Part shown: positions 60,936 through 64,000 of the stretch, piece after piece
How positions within the stretch are numbered: position 1 is the stretch's first letter
Layout of the letters: each line of letters begins with the position of its first letter
Source of the DNA: Elysia crispata
Lineage: Eukaryota > Mollusca > Gastropoda > Plakobranchidae
Length of the DNA: 64,000 bases
Direction: 5' to 3'
NCBI GenBank assembly: GCA_033675545.1
Contig: JAWDGP010006922.1
Span: 1,028,501 to 1,092,500 of the forward strand
Notes under the pieces: generated by a model
What the model was told of the DNA's origin: nothing
Databases searched by the model: none
The model's input: only the letters and a program-made list of their open reading frames with translations
Position numbers and translations under genes: made by a program

Positions 60936-61417
60936 TACAAACTGAATACAGATAATATTAACAATGCCAGACTTGAATCCTCTCCATAACATAATTTTTT
61001 TATTATATATGTTATGTGAAGGAAGTTATGCTAAAATATGTCAGCAAAGATCGTGAAAATAAAGTACTCATCATGATAAAATTAGAAGAGCGAAGTATAA
61101 GTACAAGAAAAAAAAAAAACCGAACATCATTGATTTTAATTCACGGTTTTAGAAAAAAAAAAGAAAAAAAAAACAATCCCAACTATCCATACATAACGGA
61201 TTATCTGTTGTTGTTTGTTTAATTGGGTACCCAAATTTACGTTTTCAAACCATATAAATGTCTTTAAAAAATAAAGTTTGGAAATTTCAGCTTGGCGGAC
61301 AGCTCCACAAATAATTTTATAAACATATGTATAGTGAAAAATTTTAAAAAGTGAGGAATAAGCTCATAATGAGCCTCTTAAAAGTTCATATCATGCAAAG
61401 ATTAATTTTTTGCTAGC

Positions 61418-63375
61418 TTAATCCATGGCAGCATCCCTTTTAACCAGTCTTAATTTGTGAGGTTTTGGAGCTCTGGTAATCCCAAGAATGCTGTCAAAGG
61501 GTGGGAGTGAATCTGGGTCCTCTGGGACCACACGGTACTTCTGGAGAGTGTATGTGATGAACAAGAAGAGCTCCGCCTTGGCTAAAGCTTCTCCCAGACA
61601 CAGTCGACGGCCTGTAGAGAAAGATAAGGTTTTCTTACATGATTCTAATTTCAAGCTTTAAATTTGATAGAACCAGTGTGACACTACTCACTTTTGACTT
61701 GACTAGCTACTCATTCAATAACAATTAATTGACTCTTATTCCCATCTTATTAGGGCAATTTTTCCATTACCCGCGAAGTAGTTGTATTAAAATGTGGTAA
61801 AACTCTGAGTTGTAAGTTGTTATTGATTGTTTCAGTTTCTACTCTGTTCAGTTGGTTTCAAAATCAGAACATCTGCAATATTTTAAATGTCATATTTGAG
61901 AGCTTCGCATCGAAACCTCCTCTACCCATGATGCCAGAACGCAATTGGGATTATAGTTTGATTATGTCACTTACTTCTTTATTCATTCACCTCCCTCTAT
62001 ACAATTCTGAAGGATACTCAGTAGTATTAGTAATTTAGAACTGCTGATTGATATGCAGCTGAAGCAAATGACCTATCAATAGATTAAAAATATTGGGATG
62101 TATCAGTAATTATAGTTCGATATGATTAAAAATTATAACCCTGTGTAGTGATTCATGAACTTTCATCTGATTCTGTCAGTTCAGGGATAAGACCTGAATT
62201 TACTCTCGCTATTGAGGAGAAAATTTGTGAGGAAAGGTAGGCTTGCCCTCATATTACAGGAAGCACTGGATAGCCTTGGTGTCCTCATATAGGCCACTAT
62301 CATATTTCATATTTCATACTGATTTTCACATATAACTTTATCATCAATAAAAGAATTAAGATTTAATATTATCAACACTTTTAAGCTCTAACAACTTATA
62401 ATTTTTTGGGCGGTATCTGTGAATCTCCTCACCACCCCTGATGTTGCAATTTGGAGATCACCTGTTTTGGACAGTTTTTATATATCAATCAAGTAACTAA
62501 TAGATCAGCCAAAAATTACCCATTGAGAAGGCGACGAAGTGATCTGGGCTCTGCAAGTTTCCCTTCTCATCTATGAAGCGCTCAGGGCGAAAGTTTTGAG
62601 GATCTCCCCAAAGTTGTTCACTGAGTAGTACACCATCCAAATGGGTCATTATTAACGTGTCCTTGGGAATGGTATACCCTCGTACGCTGGTCTCTTGTAT
62701 GCAGGTATGGAACAGTCTTAAAATTGAAATGAAGAAAAATTGCCTGTCAGAATTTCCTGAAAAATTGCATAGTTTTCTCAAGTGATGTACGTAATGTACA
62801 AGTTATTAAAAAATGAGGAGTATTCTACTTTTCAAGCGTCATGGAAAATTTGAGGCTTGGTATAACGCCTACGGTTTGTTGGAACTTCCAAAAAATCCAA
62901 CGAATCAACATTTGGGATAAAAAACGTCAATTGCTTTGAAAACGTAACTAAAAATTGCAAGAATGAGTTTTCTCATCAACGATAACACACATTAAGTTTG
63001 TACAATTAAATTGTGCAGTGTTTTTATTGAATGGATTAATATTGTTTTGATATCGAAAGATTTCATAAAAAATTAAGTACTTATTTAATAAAATCTCATA
63101 TTTGTTTAACGCCACTCTGAAAAACGCGCACACAGTTTAAAAAAATCAAGTCAAAACAAAACTGAATGCACAATTTTAGTTCTATTGACCCAATTTCCTC
63201 ATAAAACAATGATATCATTATAAAAAATAAGCCTTAAGATTACTCACCCAAGGGGGACAATACTTGCAGCTCTCTGGGTTTCCATAATCGCTGCATTTAC
63301 ATAAGTAAGCTTAGATCGGTCTGTGATTTTAGGATTTCTATCAGTGCCTATTTCCTCATCAATCTCTTCGTGGAT
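61418..63375 (-). CDS. Cytochrome P450, CYP2-clan; C-terminal 172 residues, upstream exons outside the window
   Basis: Haem-thiolate monooxygenase, in this clan usually anchored in the endoplasmic reticulum. Three minus-strand exons splice cleanly: 63375-63248, 62716-62520 and 61611-61418 (stop TAA at 61420-61418), 519 nt in frame. Exon order and motifs: HEEIDEEIG (J helix); ETQR, the K-helix E-x-x-R; IVPLG across the first junction; GYTIPKDT; WGDPQNFRPERFID with the conserved PERF; and FSMGRRLCLGEALAKAELF, in which F-xx-G-x-R-x-C-x-G supplies the haem-binding cysteine. That signature is split by the last intron after FSM, as in many CYP2 genes. No stop or frameshift is seen, so the gene may be functional. 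The N-terminal anchor and the I helix, about two thirds of a typical 490-residue P450, would be to the right of position 64000 or in exons I cannot see. The substrate is unknown. Confidence 0.92.
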
Positions 63376-63678
63376 CTGTGAGGAACAAGAATAATTTAAG
63401 ATTAACATTTAAAATTTCTCAATTGACAACAAAACAAAACACATTAAGATTCGTAGTTTATATATTGTGAACAAGTGCATTTCATTTTATTTGAAAAAGA
63501 AAAAAAGCCCAACCAAAAACAACCAAAAACACTATGCTCGCCATAAGTGTCTTCAAATGCTTTTTTAACAGTTTGTTTCATAAAACCTCATGTCCATTTT
63601 CTTGACATAATTTCCATGAAAGTCCCGCCCTCTTGCACACATATTTTCCCCTTTCCGTTGAAAACACTCGAATATAAT

Positions 63679-63763
63679 AATATATATATATATATATATA
63701 TATAATTATTTTTTTTGGAAAGGGGGTAGGAGGGGTGGGGGGGGGGGGGAGGGTGGGAGAGGC
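63679..63763. repeat. (TA)n tract followed by a G-rich potential quadruplex tract
   Basis: TA alternation at about 63679-63704 is followed at 63721-63763 by runs of G5, G4, G12 or more, G3 and G3 separated by one to three bases. This satisfies the G3+N1-7 quadruplex pattern on the + strand. It lies in the P450 intron upstream of exon 63375-63248. Confidence 0.85.
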
Positions 63764-63967
63764 GAGAGTATTTTTTTCTTTTCTTTTCTTTAATTTTTTT
63801 TTCGTAACAGAGCCCTTTTTTGACTTATCCGACCGCTTGGTTGAAGTTTAGAAGAAGGTCGTCTCAAATGTAACTCACTGTTAGCAATGAACGCTTCATA
63901 TATAAAAACTCATTACTCATGTTGCAATATGGTCGTCGAAATATCGGTTGCTCTAACTTGCATGGAG

Positions 63968-63988
63968 CCACACACACACACACACACA
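63968..63988. repeat. (CA)n microsatellite
   Basis: About ten CA units close to the right edge of the window. Confidence 0.9.
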
Positions 63989-64000
63989 AAATAATAAATA

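Overview
Eukaryotic (metazoan) nuclear DNA, AT-rich, with long introns, GT-AG splice sites throughout and many decayed transposable elements. The protein sequences and the repeat content fit a lophotrochozoan, most likely a gastropod mollusc. This is an inference from style; no species marker is present.

Three protein-coding genes can be read exon by exon. (1) 387-9358, + strand: the C-terminal 325 residues of CCT4, the delta subunit of the cytosolic TRiC/CCT chaperonin, in eight exons; the first ~214 residues lie before the window. (2) 15743-52153, + strand: a complete 21-exon, 766-residue MTA protein (metastasis-associated family, NuRD complex) with BAH, ELM2, SANT and GATA-type zinc finger domains. 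An extra C2H2 zinc finger is split between exons 15 and 16. A CRE/E-box/YY1-like promoter lies just upstream. (3) 61418-63375, - strand: the last three exons of a CYP2-clan cytochrome P450; its N-terminal exons lie beyond the right edge. The three genes are unrelated in function. CCT4 and MTA are both constitutive housekeeping-type genes on the same strand; the P450 converges on MTA.

Layout: CCT4 exons and introns 1-9358; 3' UTR to ~9930; intergenic repeats 9930-15540 (a tiny retroposon with a perfect 14-bp target duplication, a CR1/L2-like tail, a LINE remnant, a tRNA-derived SINE); MTA promoter and gene 15540-52153; long 3' UTR or intergenic DNA 52154-59800; two CpG-rich MITE-like elements 59814-60935; P450 3' part to the right edge.

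The introns hold the more unusual material: a 1574-bp element with 17-bp perfect terminal inverted repeats and a 7-bp target duplication (CCT4 intron 7); a 1837-bp CAC-ended DNA transposon interrupting one copy of a tandem duplication, so that the other copy preserves the empty site (MTA intron 5); three pogo/Tigger-like TA-flanked elements; a LINE reverse-transcriptase fragment; a possible piggyBac remnant; and a 0.5-kb CT-rich satellite. I saw no operon, CRISPR, toxin or virus-derived gene. The transposon material is the nearest thing here to undescribed biology.
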